Part shown: in pieces, positions 48,086 through 57,137 of the stretch
Position numbering within the stretch: position 1 is the first letter of the stretch
Layout of the letters: every line of letters begins with the position of its first letter
NCBI GenBank assembly: GCA_903789665.1
Contig: CAIFEX010000001.1
Coordinates: 18,648 to 82,647, forward strand
Length of the DNA: 64,000 bases
Direction: 5' to 3'
Source of the DNA: an uncultured Clostridium sp.
GTDB lineage: Bacteria; Bacillota; Clostridia; Clostridiales; Clostridiaceae
Program-made: the position numbers and the translations under genes
Notes under the pieces: generated by a model
Seen by the model: only the letters and a program-made list of their open reading frames with translations
Databases searched by the model: none
Told to the model about the DNA's origin: nothing

Positions 48086-49030
48086 ATGTTTAAAAAACCA
48101 ATACAGAAATATACAGGGAAAATTGGTGAAGTTGAAATTGGCACTGGAGAGAAAGCTGTAAAACTTGGAGGAGAGTCGGTACTTCCATTTTATAGCTTTG
48201 ACGGAAATACGGGAAATACACCCAAAATTGGTATGGAAATTTCAGATGTTTACCCGGAAGGCTGGACAAATACATTAAAGGAGTTATACAAAGACGTTTC
48301 AAATGATACTGTAAAATGGGCGCAGTTTGTTGAGAAAAAATATAGTCCGGATTTCATATGCCTGAGACTTGTAAGTGCGGATCCCAATGGTAAGGATTCG
48401 TCACCTGAAGATTGTGCAGAAAAGGTCAAAGCAGTGGTTGAAGCTATAAAGACTCCACTTTTGGTTGCGGGTACGGGAAATCACGAAAAAGATGCCAAGC
48501 TATTTGAAAAAATTGCCCAGGCTGCTGAAGGGCACAATGTACTTTTGATGTCAGCAGTAGAGGACAATTATAAAACCGTCGCTGCCGCTGGTGTTCTGGC
48601 TTATAATAACAAGGTTGTAGCTGAATCTTCAGTGGATATAAATTTGGCAAAACAGATCAATATTTTGATAAATCAGCTTGGAATAGGAAATGAAAATGTT
48701 GTAGATAATGTAGGATGTTCGGCAGGTGGATATGGTTATGAATATGTTATATCAACTTTGGACAGGGTGAAACTTGCAGCCTTGACTCAAAATGATAAAA
48801 CCCTTCAGATTCCAATTATATCTCCGGTTTCTTCTGAAACATGGAAATCAAAAGAATCTGTGGAACCTGAAGAAGAAGCTCCGGAGTGGGGAAATCAGGA
48901 AGACAGGGGAATCTCCATGGAAGTTGCAGCCGCTGCAGGAGTACTGGCTTCCGGAAGTAATGCAATAATACTTCGCCATCCTAAATCCGTGGAAGTAATG
49001 AGAAGCTTTATCAGTGAACTGTTGGGATAA
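48086..49030 (+). CDS. acsD: Corrinoid iron-sulfur protein, small subunit
   Basis: A 314-aa TIM-barrel subunit of the methyl-carrying corrinoid protein. It begins FKKPIQKYTGKIGEVEIGTG and has the family segments PFYSFDGNTGNTPKIGMEI and DNVGCSAGGYGYEYVISTLD. It pairs with AcsC to hold cobamide and accepts a methyl group from AcsE. Tight spacing on both sides shows an operon. Confidence 0.95.
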   Translation: MFKKPIQKYTGKIGEVEIGTGEKAVKLGGESVLPFYSFDGNTGNTPKIGMEISDVYPEGWTNTLKELYKDVSNDTVKWAQFVEKKYSPDFICLRLVSADPNGKDSSPEDCAEKVKAVVEAIKTPLLVAGTGNHEKDAKLFEKIAQAAEGHNVLLMSAVEDNYKTVAAAGVLAYNNKVVAESSVDINLAKQINILINQLGIGNENVVDNVGCSAGGYGYEYVISTLDRVKLAALTQNDKTLQIPIISPVSSETWKSKESVEPEEEAPEWGNQEDRGISMEVAAAAGVLASGSNAIILRHPKSVEVMRSFISELLG

Positions 49031-49070
49031 TAAAAAATTATACTAGTATTTAAATTAAGGGGGATTCAAA

Positions 49071-50423
49071 ATGGCTTTAACAGGATTAGGTATATTTAAA
49101 TTAACACCGAAAAAAAATTGTAAGGACTGCGGATTTCCAACCTGCCTGGCTTTTTCAATGAAAGTGGCATCTGGAGCGGCGGAAATAAGCAAATGTCCTC
49201 ATATGAGCAAGGAATCAATAGAAAAATTGTCAGAGGCTACAGCACCACTTATGAAGACAATAACTATAGGGAAAGGGGATACAGAATACAAACTAGGTGG
49301 TGAGACTGTTTTATTCAGGCATGAGAAGACCTTCGTAAATAGAAACAGGTTTGCGGTACTCTTATCGGAAAATATGGAAGATTCGGATATAGATACCAAG
49401 ATCCAGCATATGAAAGATATGAACTATGTTAGAATTGGCGAAGAGATGAAAACCGAATTTGTGGTTTTGAAATATGTTTCGGATAAGGATAAATATCTTG
49501 CACTTATAAACAAAGTAAAATCAAGTGGATTAAAAGTGGCTTATATATTGGCCTGTGAAGACACAGCAGTTATGAAAGAGGCACTTCAACTGGTGAAAAG
49601 TGAAAATCCGCTGGCTTATGGTGCTAACAAAGATAATTTCAAAGATATGGTAGCACTTGTAAAACAGGACAATATTCCCCTGGGTGTGAAAGCGGATGAT
49701 TTGAAGGAATTATATACGCTGGTAGAAAATATTCAAAAACTGGGGTATAAAAATCTGGTTTTGGATCCAGGTTCCAAATCTATTAAACAGACTTTTGAAA
49801 ATACGGTTCAAATAAGAAGGATCAATCTTCAGGGAGAAGATAGAACTTTTGGATATCCGTCCATATTGTTTTTAAATGAACTTGCTAAAGGGGATAAATT
49901 CCAGGAAGTAACTTTGTCTACGCTGTTTACTCTAAAATATGGTTCAATACTTGTTTTAAGTGATATGGATTACTGCAGGGCGCTTCCCCTTTATGGGATC
50001 AGGCAAAATATATTTACAGATCCTCAAAAACCTATGAGGGTGGAAGTTGGTGTATACGGATTAAATAATGCAGATGAGAATTCGCCTGTAATGTGTACTG
50101 TTGACTTTGCACTGACTTATTTTATAGTTTCAGGGGAAGTTGAAAGGTCTAAAGTACCTGTTTGGATGGTCATTCCCGATGCAGGAGGGTATTCGGTGCT
50201 GACTTCCTGGGCGGCAGGCAAGTTTACAGCCAGTGTGATAACCGATGCCATAAAAAATAGCGGAATAGAGAAAAAGACTAAAAATAGGACTCTTATAATA
50301 CCCGGAAAAGTTGCGGTATTAAAGGGGGAACTGGAAGAAAGCCTTCCAGATTGGAATGTAGTTGTAGGTACTACGGAGGCTATGTATATTCCTAAGTTGT
50401 TAAAGGGAATGGCTGAAAAATAG
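49071..50423 (+). CDS. acsC: Corrinoid iron-sulfur protein, large subunit
   Basis: A 450-aa subunit. The first ~60 residues bind a [4Fe-4S] cluster through CKDCGFPTCLAF and a later Cys (C17, C20, C25, C42). A TIM barrel follows and the C-terminal part binds cobamide. It is the substrate of AcsE, AcsB and the reactivator AcsV. After the stop comes a 10-bp hairpin before acsE. Confidence 0.95.
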   Translation: MALTGLGIFKLTPKKNCKDCGFPTCLAFSMKVASGAAEISKCPHMSKESIEKLSEATAPLMKTITIGKGDTEYKLGGETVLFRHEKTFVNRNRFAVLLSENMEDSDIDTKIQHMKDMNYVRIGEEMKTEFVVLKYVSDKDKYLALINKVKSSGLKVAYILACEDTAVMKEALQLVKSENPLAYGANKDNFKDMVALVKQDNIPLGVKADDLKELYTLVENIQKLGYKNLVLDPGSKSIKQTFENTVQIRRINLQGEDRTFGYPSILFLNELAKGDKFQEVTLSTLFTLKYGSILVLSDMDYCRALPLYGIRQNIFTDPQKPMRVEVGVYGLNNADENSPVMCTVDFALTYFIVSGEVERSKVPVWMVIPDAGGYSVLTSWAAGKFTASVITDAIKNSGIEKKTKNRTLIIPGKVAVLKGELEESLPDWNVVVGTTEAMYIPKLLKGMAEK

Positions 50424-50439
50424 CGAGCATTTGGCAGCA

Positions 50440-50474
50440 CAGTTACTGGCTGAAGATTTTTTGACCAGTAACTG
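50440..50474 (+). repeat. Hairpin between acsC and acsE
   Basis: CAGTTACTGG (50440-50449) and CCAGTAACTG (50465-50474) form a perfect 10-bp stem with a 15-base loop. AAAATATATG follows, so there is no T tract. It sits in the widest gap (105 bases) within the acs genes and may set mRNA processing or stability. Confidence 0.55.
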
Positions 50475-50528
50475 AAAATATATGAAAAGAGAATGTGAAA
50501 ATACTAAAAAATAGGGGGTCGTATAATA

Positions 50529-51314
50529 ATGGACAAATTTATGATCATAGGTGAAAGAATTCACTGTATATCTCCGACAATCAGGAAAGCTATTGAAGAA
50601 AGAAATACCGAGCCCATATTCAAAAGGGCTAAAGAACAACTGGATGCAGGAGCTGATTACCTTGACTTAAACATAGGACCTGCAGGAAAAGACGGAGAGG
50701 AAATAATGCAGTGGGCCGTTAAAGCACTTCAAAGTGAATTTGATAATGTTCCGCTGGCACTTGATACTACGAACAAAAAGGCAATTGAAGCAGGACTTAA
50801 AGTATATAACAGGGAAAAGGGGAAGCCCATAATAAACTCTGCAGATGCAGGTGAGAGAATTGGGAATATAGATTTAGCCGCAAAATATGGCGCTATGTGC
50901 ATAGCACTGTGTGCAAAAGAGGGAATTACAAAGGATAATGATGAGAGAATAGCGTATTGTACGGAAATGCTTGAAAAAGCTATGGAACTGGGGATGGAGC
51001 CTACTGATTTATTATTTGATCCGTTGTTTTTAGTGATAAAGGGCATGCAGGATAAGCAGAAGGAAGTATTGGAAGCCATTAAATTGATAAACGAGATGGG
51101 ACTCAGAACTTGCTGCGGGCTCAGCAATGTGTCCAATGGAGCACCAAAGGAAATAAGGCCTATAATAGATTCAACCTATGCAGCTATGGCAATACAGAGC
51201 GGACTTACCTCTGCCATAATGAATCCTTGTGACAAGAGATTGATGGAGACTATAAAAACCTGTGATGTTATAAATGGGGCTGTATTATATGCAGATTCCT
51301 ACCTGGAACTATAA
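50529..51314 (+). CDS. acsE: Methyltetrahydrofolate:corrinoid iron-sulfur protein methyltransferase
   Basis: Moves the methyl group from methyl-THF to cobalt of AcsCD. The 261-aa protein is a pterin-binding TIM barrel: FMIIGERIHCISPTIRKAI, DYLDLNIGPAG, LALDTTN, NSADAGERIGNI and CCGLSNVSNGAP. Length is the same as known acetogen MeTr proteins. AGGGGG precedes the ATG. Confidence 0.95.
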   Translation: MDKFMIIGERIHCISPTIRKAIEERNTEPIFKRAKEQLDAGADYLDLNIGPAGKDGEEIMQWAVKALQSEFDNVPLALDTTNKKAIEAGLKVYNREKGKPIINSADAGERIGNIDLAAKYGAMCIALCAKEGITKDNDERIAYCTEMLEKAMELGMEPTDLLFDPLFLVIKGMQDKQKEVLEAIKLINEMGLRTCCGLSNVSNGAPKEIRPIIDSTYAAMAIQSGLTSAIMNPCDKRLMETIKTCDVINGAVLYADSYLEL

Positions 51315-51348
51315 TCTTTTAATATTAAAAAAATAGGAGGAGCTAAAA

Positions 51349-53475
51349 ATGAATTTATTTCAAACTATATTCACTGGTTCAAAACAGGCTTTGGCAGCAG
51401 CTGAGGACATGGTTAAAAAAGCTGTGGATGAAAAGGGCAGAGATTGTAAGGTAGCTTTCCCGGATACTGCATATTCGCTTCCGGTGATTTTTGCGGCCAC
51501 AGGGAAAAAGATAACAAATTTAGGGGAATTAGAAGGAGCTCTTGACATAGTTAAAAGCCTCATAGTAGAAGAAGAAACCCTTGATAAGGCTCTAAATTCA
51601 GGACTTGCGACAGCTGTAGCTGCAGAAATAATAGAAGCTGTAAAATACACATTGTCCGATACCCCTTATACTGAACCCTGTGTTGGATTTATCTCGGATC
51701 CAATTATACGATCTCTCGGAGTACCGCTTGTTACAGGAGACATACCCGGAGTTGCAGTTGTACTCGGAGAATGTCCGGATGTGGATACTGCATCCAAGAT
51801 CATAAAGGACTATCAATCGAAAGGACTGCTTACATTTTTGGTAGGGAAGGTAATAGATCAGGCTGTAGAGGGAAAAGTTAAGATGGGACTTGATCTTAGA
51901 GTCATTCCCCTTGGCTATGACGTTACTGCTGTAATACATGTTGTAACTGTAGCTATAAGAACTGGACTCATATTTGGAGGGATTAAAGGCGGGGCACTTA
52001 AGGAGATGCTGCAGTATACTGCGGAGAGAGTACCTGCTTTTGTAAATGCTTTCGGACCCTTGAGCGAACTTGTGATTTCTGCGGGAGCAGGGGCCATAGC
52101 ACTTGGATTTCCTGTAATTACCGATCAGGATGTACCTGAAGTTCCTACACTTTTGCTGACTCAAAAAGATTATGATAAATTTGTAAAGACCTCTTTGGAA
52201 GCTAGAAAAATAAAGATAAAGGTAACTGAAATACCAATCCCGGTTGCTTTTGCTGCAGCTTTTGAAGGTGAGAGAATAAGAAAGAATGACATGTTTGCGG
52301 AATTTGGAGGAGGCAAAACTGAATCCTGGGAATTGGTAATGAATGTGGATCCGGGAAAAATTGAGGATCATAAGATAGAGCTCATAGGTCCTGATATAGA
52401 TACTATAGATAAAGTGCCCGGAAGGATGCCCCTTGGGATGCTTGTAAAAGTAGGGGGAGCCAATATGCAAAAAGACTTTGAACCGGTTCTTGAAAGAAGA
52501 ATTCATTATTTCTTGAATTATATAGAAGGAGTAATGCATGTGGGACAGAGAAATCTGACCTGGGTGAGGATAGGCAAGGAAGCCTACGAAAAAGGATTCA
52601 GATTGAAGCATTTTGGTGAAGTGATATATGCCAAGATGCTGGATGAGTTTGGTTCTGTTGTTGATAAATGTGAAGTCACTATATTTACAGATCACGCTAA
52701 AATTTCCAAATTGAAGAAAGAATATGCTATGCCGAGGTATGCTGAGAGAGATGCAAGACTTGAGTCTTTGGTGGATGAAAAAGTTGATACTTTCTATTCC
52801 TGTAATTTGTGCCAGTCCTTTGCACCTGCCCATGTTTGCATAATTACACCGGAAAGGCTCGGACTCTGCGGTGCAGTTTCCTGGCTGGATGCCAAGGCCA
52901 CCCTTGAATTGAACCCGACAGGACCCTGCCAGGCAGTACCTAAAGAGGGTTTGATTGACGAGAATGCAGGTGTCTGGGAAAAAGTAAATGAAACTGTTTC
53001 AAAAATATCTCAAGGTGCTGTAAATAATGTTACATTATATAGTATTTTACAGGATCCTATGACTTCCTGCGGATGTTTTGAATGTATTACGGGTATAATG
53101 CCGGAGGCCAATGGTGTTGTGATAGTAAATAGGGAATATGCCGCAATGACACCTCTTGGAATGACTTTTGGTGAACTGGCCTCCATGACGGGTGGTGGAG
53201 TTCAGACTCCAGGCTTTATGGGACATGGAAGGACTTTCATATCTTCAAAGAAATTTATGAAAGCTGAAGGAGGAATTGCCAGAATAGTTTGGATGCCGAA
53301 AGAATTGAAGGATTTTGTAACGGAAAAGCTGAATAAAACGGCCAAGGAATTGTATGATATAGATAATTTTGCAGATAGAATATGTGATGAAACCATAGCT
53401 GTTGAATCTGATGATGTTTTAAAATTCCTGGAAGAGAAGGAGCATCCTGCACTTACTATGGATCCTATAATGTAA
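51349..53475 (+). CDS. acsB: Acetyl-CoA synthase, A-cluster subunit
   Basis: Assembles acetyl-CoA from a methyl group, CO and CoA. The 708-aa protein has all A-cluster cysteines: C485, C488, C497, C507 for the [4Fe-4S] cluster and C574, C576 (SCGC) for the distal nickel. These are offset by exactly 21 from the numbering of the Moorella enzyme as I recall it (506, 509, 518, 528, 595, 597). AGGAGG precedes the ATG. CooS, the partner subunit, is encoded 13 kb upstream in the same cluster. Confidence 0.96.
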   Translation: MNLFQTIFTGSKQALAAAEDMVKKAVDEKGRDCKVAFPDTAYSLPVIFAATGKKITNLGELEGALDIVKSLIVEEETLDKALNSGLATAVAAEIIEAVKYTLSDTPYTEPCVGFISDPIIRSLGVPLVTGDIPGVAVVLGECPDVDTASKIIKDYQSKGLLTFLVGKVIDQAVEGKVKMGLDLRVIPLGYDVTAVIHVVTVAIRTGLIFGGIKGGALKEMLQYTAERVPAFVNAFGPLSELVISAGAGAIALGFPVITDQDVPEVPTLLLTQKDYDKFVKTSLEARKIKIKVTEIPIPVAFAAAFEGERIRKNDMFAEFGGGKTESWELVMNVDPGKIEDHKIELIGPDIDTIDKVPGRMPLGMLVKVGGANMQKDFEPVLERRIHYFLNYIEGVMHVGQRNLTWVRIGKEAYEKGFRLKHFGEVIYAKMLDEFGSVVDKCEVTIFTDHAKISKLKKEYAMPRYAERDARLESLVDEKVDTFYSCNLCQSFAPAHVCIITPERLGLCGAVSWLDAKATLELNPTGPCQAVPKEGLIDENAGVWEKVNETVSKISQGAVNNVTLYSILQDPMTSCGCFECITGIMPEANGVVIVNREYAAMTPLGMTFGELASMTGGGVQTPGFMGHGRTFISSKKFMKAEGGIARIVWMPKELKDFVTEKLNKTAKELYDIDNFADRICDETIAVESDDVLKFLEEKEHPALTMDPIM

Positions 53476-53523
53476 TTTTTATAACATGGATAGTAAAATA
53501 TATTGGAGAAAGAGGTGGTATTT

Positions 53524-53898
53524 ATGAATTTTCCGAAAGAGCTGTATTACAGTGAGGATCATACCTGGGCAAAAGTAGAAGATGATACGGCGCTTATAGG
53601 TATAAGTGATTTTGCCCAGGATCAGCTGGGTGAAATATTGTTTGTGGAAATGCCGGAGATAGGGGATGAAGTTACAAAGGGAAGTTCTTTTGGAGTGGTT
53701 GAATCATCTAAAAATGCATCGGATACGATATCTCCGCTGTCCGGCAAGGTGGTTGAAATCAACGAAAAGTTAGACGATGAACCTGAATATATAAATGAAG
53801 ATCCTTACGGGGCATGGATAATAAAAATAAAGATAGAGGATAAAAGTGAAATTGAAGATCTGCTTAGCTCCTCTGCATATGAATCAAAATTAGATTAA
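53524..53898 (+). CDS. gcvH: Glycine cleavage H-like lipoyl carrier protein
   Basis: A 124-aa H protein: YYSEDHTWAKVEDD, GISDFAQDQLGEILFVEMP, and the lipoylated lysine K63 in VVESSKNASDTISPL. It starts at ATG 53524 after AAAGAGGTGG. It is the only lipoyl carrier in the cluster and pairs logically with LpdA. Without GcvP and GcvT nearby its function may be as carrier for a remote glycine system or another lipoyl process. Confidence 0.93.
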   Translation: MNFPKELYYSEDHTWAKVEDDTALIGISDFAQDQLGEILFVEMPEIGDEVTKGSSFGVVESSKNASDTISPLSGKVVEINEKLDDEPEYINEDPYGAWIIKIKIEDKSEIEDLLSSSAYESKLD

Positions 53899-53935
53899 TA
53901 ATTTGCTGCTTTTATTAAGGGAGGTATTGCAAAAC

Positions 53936-55870
53936 ATGGTGAAGATAAAATTTATTCCCTATAACAGGGAAATAGAAGTTCCAAAGGGGGAAAACCTTCT
54001 GGAAGCTGTGAGAAAAGCTGGTATATTCATGGACACTCCTTGTAACGGGAGCGGGGCTTGTGGAAAATGCAAGGTTAAGAAAATCAATGGAAATATAGTT
54101 TCAAAAAACAGCAGATATATTACTGAAGAAGAGGAAAAAGACGGATATATTCTTGCCTGCCAAAGTATTATCGAAGCTGATTCAACTGTAGAAGTACCTG
54201 AAACTGAGTCATCTTCAATGCATGGGATGAAAATAGAAGATTTTTCCGGAAATAGGGAAAAAGACATATTTCAGAGTTCCAAAAAGCGCATGCTGGAGAG
54301 CGGAATGAAATTTGGCACATATGTAGAAAAAGAGTATCTGGAAATGGATCCGCCCACCTTGGATGATAATATATCTGATTTTGAAAGGCTGAAAAGACAT
54401 ATAAGAAAGCAGCTGAACTACAGCAGTGTATTTTGCAGGCTTCCCATATTGAGAAAAATACCTAAACTCTTAAGAAAAGCAAATTTTAAAATTACCATAA
54501 CCCATATACCCAGGGGAAATGAAAAGACTACAATCATCAATGTAGAAGAGGGAGATAAAACCAGGGAACTTTATGGAGCTGCAGTGGATATAGGAACAAC
54601 TTCCGTAGCGGCCTGCTTGGTGAATTTGTACAACGGTGAATTGATGGCAAGGGCTTCTTCGGGAAATGCCCAGATAAAGTATGGTGCGGATGTCATAAAC
54701 AGGATAATATACTCTACCAAAGGCAGCGGCCTTCAAGAACTGAATTATGCCGTAATACAGGAAACCATAAACCCTCTGCTCGATAAAATGTATAGGGATT
54801 CTGGAATATCAAGGGATCAGGTAGTGTCGTTTGTTGCGGCAGGCAACACTACTATGTCCCACCTTTTCCTGGGAGTGTATCCGAATTTTTTAAGAATGGA
54901 ACCCTATATACCTGCTTTTGTGAAAACACCCTTTATAAAAGCTTCAGAACTTGATATAGAAGTCAACCCGGAAACATTTATATACCTGGTACCTTGTGTG
55001 GCAAGTTATGTAGGCGGTGATATATCCTCGGGAGTACTGTCTTCGGGGATGTGGAATAGTGAGGAAAATGTACTCTTTATAGATTTGGGTACCAATGGAG
55101 AGATAGTATTTGGAAACAGTGAATATCTTATGACTTGTGCCTGCTCTGCCGGACCTGCTTTTGAAGGTGGAGAGATAAGCTGCGGCATGAGAGCATCTGG
55201 CGGCGCTGTTGAAAAAGTGAGCATTGACGGGAACTATGAGCCTACTTTGGGTGTTATCGGGAACGAGAAACCTTTGGGGATATGCGGATCTGGTATCATA
55301 GATCTCATATGTGAAATGATGTTTGCCGGAATCATAGACAGGAAGGGGAAAATAGTAAAGGGTTTGGATACCAATAGAATTAGGTTTGACGAGCATGGAA
55401 TTGGGGAATATATCCTGGCATTTAAAGATCAATATAACTTGGAACGGGATATTGGCATAACGGAAGTGGATATAGATAGCTTCATAAGGGCAAAAGCAGC
55501 TATATATTCTGGAATTACTACACTTTTGAATAATCTGTCTATGGATTTTACCGATATTGACAGGATATATATAGCAGGCGGTATAGGAAATAGTTTGAAT
55601 ATAGATAATGCTGTAAAAATAGGAATGCTTCCGGATATAGACCAGAGTAAAATCCATTATATTGGAAATAGTTCCCTTATGGGGTGCTATTTGACCCTTA
55701 TGAGTGAAGATGCAAGACATAAACTAGAGCAGATAGCAAATAGTATGACCTATGTGGAACTCAGCGTTGAACCGAAATACATGGATGAATTTGTATCTGC
55801 CTGTTTTTTACCTCATACGGATATAGATAAATTTCCTACTGTTAAAAAATGCTTTAATAAGTCTGTTTAG
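53936..55870 (+). CDS. acsV: Corrinoid activation protein (RACo/AcsV-type)
   Basis: A 644-aa reductive activator. N-terminal [2Fe-2S] ferredoxin domain with C36, C42, C45 and C75 (NGSGACGKC; ILACQS), a helical linker of ~120 residues, and a C-terminal ASKHA ATPase with VDIGTTSVAACLV, FVAAGNTTMSHL, FIDLGTNGEI and GICGSGIID. Proteins of this design use ATP to reduce inactive Co(II) of the corrinoid protein back to Co(I). Start at ATG 53936, ten bases after AAGGGAGGT. It lies 37 bases after gcvH. Confidence 0.93.
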   Translation: MVKIKFIPYNREIEVPKGENLLEAVRKAGIFMDTPCNGSGACGKCKVKKINGNIVSKNSRYITEEEEKDGYILACQSIIEADSTVEVPETESSSMHGMKIEDFSGNREKDIFQSSKKRMLESGMKFGTYVEKEYLEMDPPTLDDNISDFERLKRHIRKQLNYSSVFCRLPILRKIPKLLRKANFKITITHIPRGNEKTTIINVEEGDKTRELYGAAVDIGTTSVAACLVNLYNGELMARASSGNAQIKYGADVINRIIYSTKGSGLQELNYAVIQETINPLLDKMYRDSGISRDQVVSFVAAGNTTMSHLFLGVYPNFLRMEPYIPAFVKTPFIKASELDIEVNPETFIYLVPCVASYVGGDISSGVLSSGMWNSEENVLFIDLGTNGEIVFGNSEYLMTCACSAGPAFEGGEISCGMRASGGAVEKVSIDGNYEPTLGVIGNEKPLGICGSGIIDLICEMMFAGIIDRKGKIVKGLDTNRIRFDEHGIGEYILAFKDQYNLERDIGITEVDIDSFIRAKAAIYSGITTLLNNLSMDFTDIDRIYIAGGIGNSLNIDNAVKIGMLPDIDQSKIHYIGNSSLMGCYLTLMSEDARHKLEQIANSMTYVELSVEPKYMDEFVSACFLPHTDIDKFPTVKKCFNKSV

Positions 55871-55940
55871 AAGAGTATACTTAGCTTAACAAAAAATTTA
55901 ATGAAATTTATATGTCAAGTTAAAAGGGAGGTAATTGATG

Positions 55941-56135
55941 ATGTGTGAATCCACGGCGTATTTAGTAACACCTGAGGGCGAGAGTAAGGTTATGGATTAT
56001 GTAGTGAATATAATTCCCGAGGAAGGCGGCAGGCTGTTTCTGACAGATATCCTGGGAGAAGAGAAAATGGTGGATGGAATGTTGAAAGAGGTAGATCTTT
56101 TAAAAAATAAGATAGTTATAGAGAAGGCTGTGTAA
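55941..56135 (+). CDS. cooT: CooT-like nickel-binding protein
   Basis: A 64-aa protein starting MCES, with Cys2 immediately after Met as in CooT, where this Cys binds nickel. Further pattern: AYLVTPEGE, LTDILGEEKMVDG, LKEVDLLKNKIVIE. It forms a small beta barrel in known members. The ATG at 55941 is eight bases after AAGGGAGGT; the ATG at 55938 is equally in frame but would displace Cys2. Its place next to a Ni-CODH/ACS cluster supports a nickel chaperone role. Confidence 0.85.
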   Translation: MCESTAYLVTPEGESKVMDYVVNIIPEEGGRLFLTDILGEEKMVDGMLKEVDLLKNKIVIEKAV

Positions 56136-56163
56136 TCTTAATCTGGTGTGGAGGAGGTTTACA

Positions 56164-56394
56164 ATGAATAAAAAGGACACGTTAAATGGTGAAGGTGAAA
56201 AAGAGGAAAGAACTTTGAAAATATTGTTGGGCCACTGGATAGAACATAACAAATCCCATGAAGAGGGGTTTTCAAAGTGGGTGAGTAAATCCAGGGATAT
56301 GGGCAAGATTGAAACCTCACAGTTTATTGAAAAAGCAGTGAGATTTATGGAGCAGGCTGATGATATGCTGCAGAAAGCAGGAGAACACTTATAG
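56164..56394 (+). CDS. Small protein with HWIEHNxxH motif
   Basis: A 76-aa, mostly helical, charged protein. The core is LLGHWIEHNKSHEEGFSKW (residues ~22-40), with three histidines and a glutamate on one helix face, followed by a second helix FIEKAVRFMEQADDMLQKAG. Such a His/Glu face could bind a metal such as nickel. GGAGGAGGT precedes the ATG at 56164, 28 bases after cooT. I believe similar small proteins occur near other CODH genes, but cannot confirm it here. Confidence 0.6.
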   Translation: MNKKDTLNGEGEKEERTLKILLGHWIEHNKSHEEGFSKWVSKSRDMGKIETSQFIEKAVRFMEQADDMLQKAGEHL

Positions 56395-56410
56395 ACTTTA
56401 CTGTTTAAAT

Positions 56411-56460
56411 TTTAGATAAACTTTATTTGGGATATACTTTCAAAATAAAGTTTATCTAAA
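56411..56460 (+). repeat. 18-bp perfect inverted repeat before the DUF3786 gene
   Basis: TTTAGATAAACTTTATTT (56411-56428) and AAATAAAGTTTATCTAAA (56443-56460) are fully complementary, with a 14-base centre. No T tract follows. It fills most of the 92-base gap and could be an RNA hairpin or an operator. Confidence 0.7.
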
Positions 56461-56486
56461 TTATTGATCAAGAGGGGTGGAACCTT

Positions 56487-57122
56487 ATGGATAGTAGGAT
56501 TAATGCGGATAAGAACAGAAAAGATAAAATACCCTATGATCATTACAGGAATTTATTTAAGAATTTTGATCCCGGGGAAATGGCTGAAAATACAGGGTGT
56601 ACTTTTAATAAAGATGCAGGAGAAATATCCGTGAAGTTAATGGGACAGGATCTGACAGTGAAATATCCCTCCGGGGATGTATACAGTAAAAACGGTACGG
56701 AGATTGAGTCCTATCCTCCTAAGACCTTGATTTTGAGGTATTTGATTCACGGCAGGGGTGTTAAGCCGTCGGATAAATATATTACCTACAGGGAAATAAA
56801 CGGGGGAAATGTATATTATAATAATTTCTACGGGAGGTGTATTTTACGCTTATCCAGGAAATTTGGCGGTGATATTGAAAAATTCAGAAATGCATTTGAG
56901 AAATTGGGAGCGGAGAAGGTAAACATGGGTGATGCTGCCTATAAATTCCAATTTTTAAATAATATATATATAATTTTTGCAATCTGGGAAGGTGATGAAG
57001 AATTTCCACCATCTTCTCAAATACTTTTTAACAAGAATGTGCTTTTTTATTTTACGGCAGAGGATTTAGCGGTAATTGGGGATGTAGCTATTGGGTCTGT
57101 AATTAAACTGGCTTTTTTGTAA
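56487..57122 (+). CDS. DUF3786-type protein
   Basis: A 211-aa soluble protein: DPGEMAENTGCTFN, ISVKLMGQDLTVKYPSG, LILRYLIHGRGVKPSD, a YYNNFYGRCILRL segment and a C-terminal IYIIFAIWEGDEEFPPSSQI. This is the pattern of DUF3786, found largely in anaerobes with corrinoid or one-carbon metabolism. Biochemical function is unknown. AGAGGGG precedes the ATG, and the FNT channel gene follows after 15 bases. Confidence 0.75.
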   Translation: MDSRINADKNRKDKIPYDHYRNLFKNFDPGEMAENTGCTFNKDAGEISVKLMGQDLTVKYPSGDVYSKNGTEIESYPPKTLILRYLIHGRGVKPSDKYITYREINGGNVYYNNFYGRCILRLSRKFGGDIEKFRNAFEKLGAEKVNMGDAAYKFQFLNNIYIIFAIWEGDEEFPPSSQILFNKNVLFYFTAEDLAVIGDVAIGSVIKLAFL

Positions 57123-57137
57123 TAGGGGGAATGTTAT

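Noticed and set aside
51598..52833. A 411-aa minus-strand open frame inside acsB
   Set aside because: It is antisense to a gene with all A-cluster cysteines and has low-complexity, Tyr/Ser/Ile-rich composition typical of shadows.
45871..53898. A complete glycine cleavage system
   Set aside because: Only L and H components are present; no gcvP or gcvT in the window.
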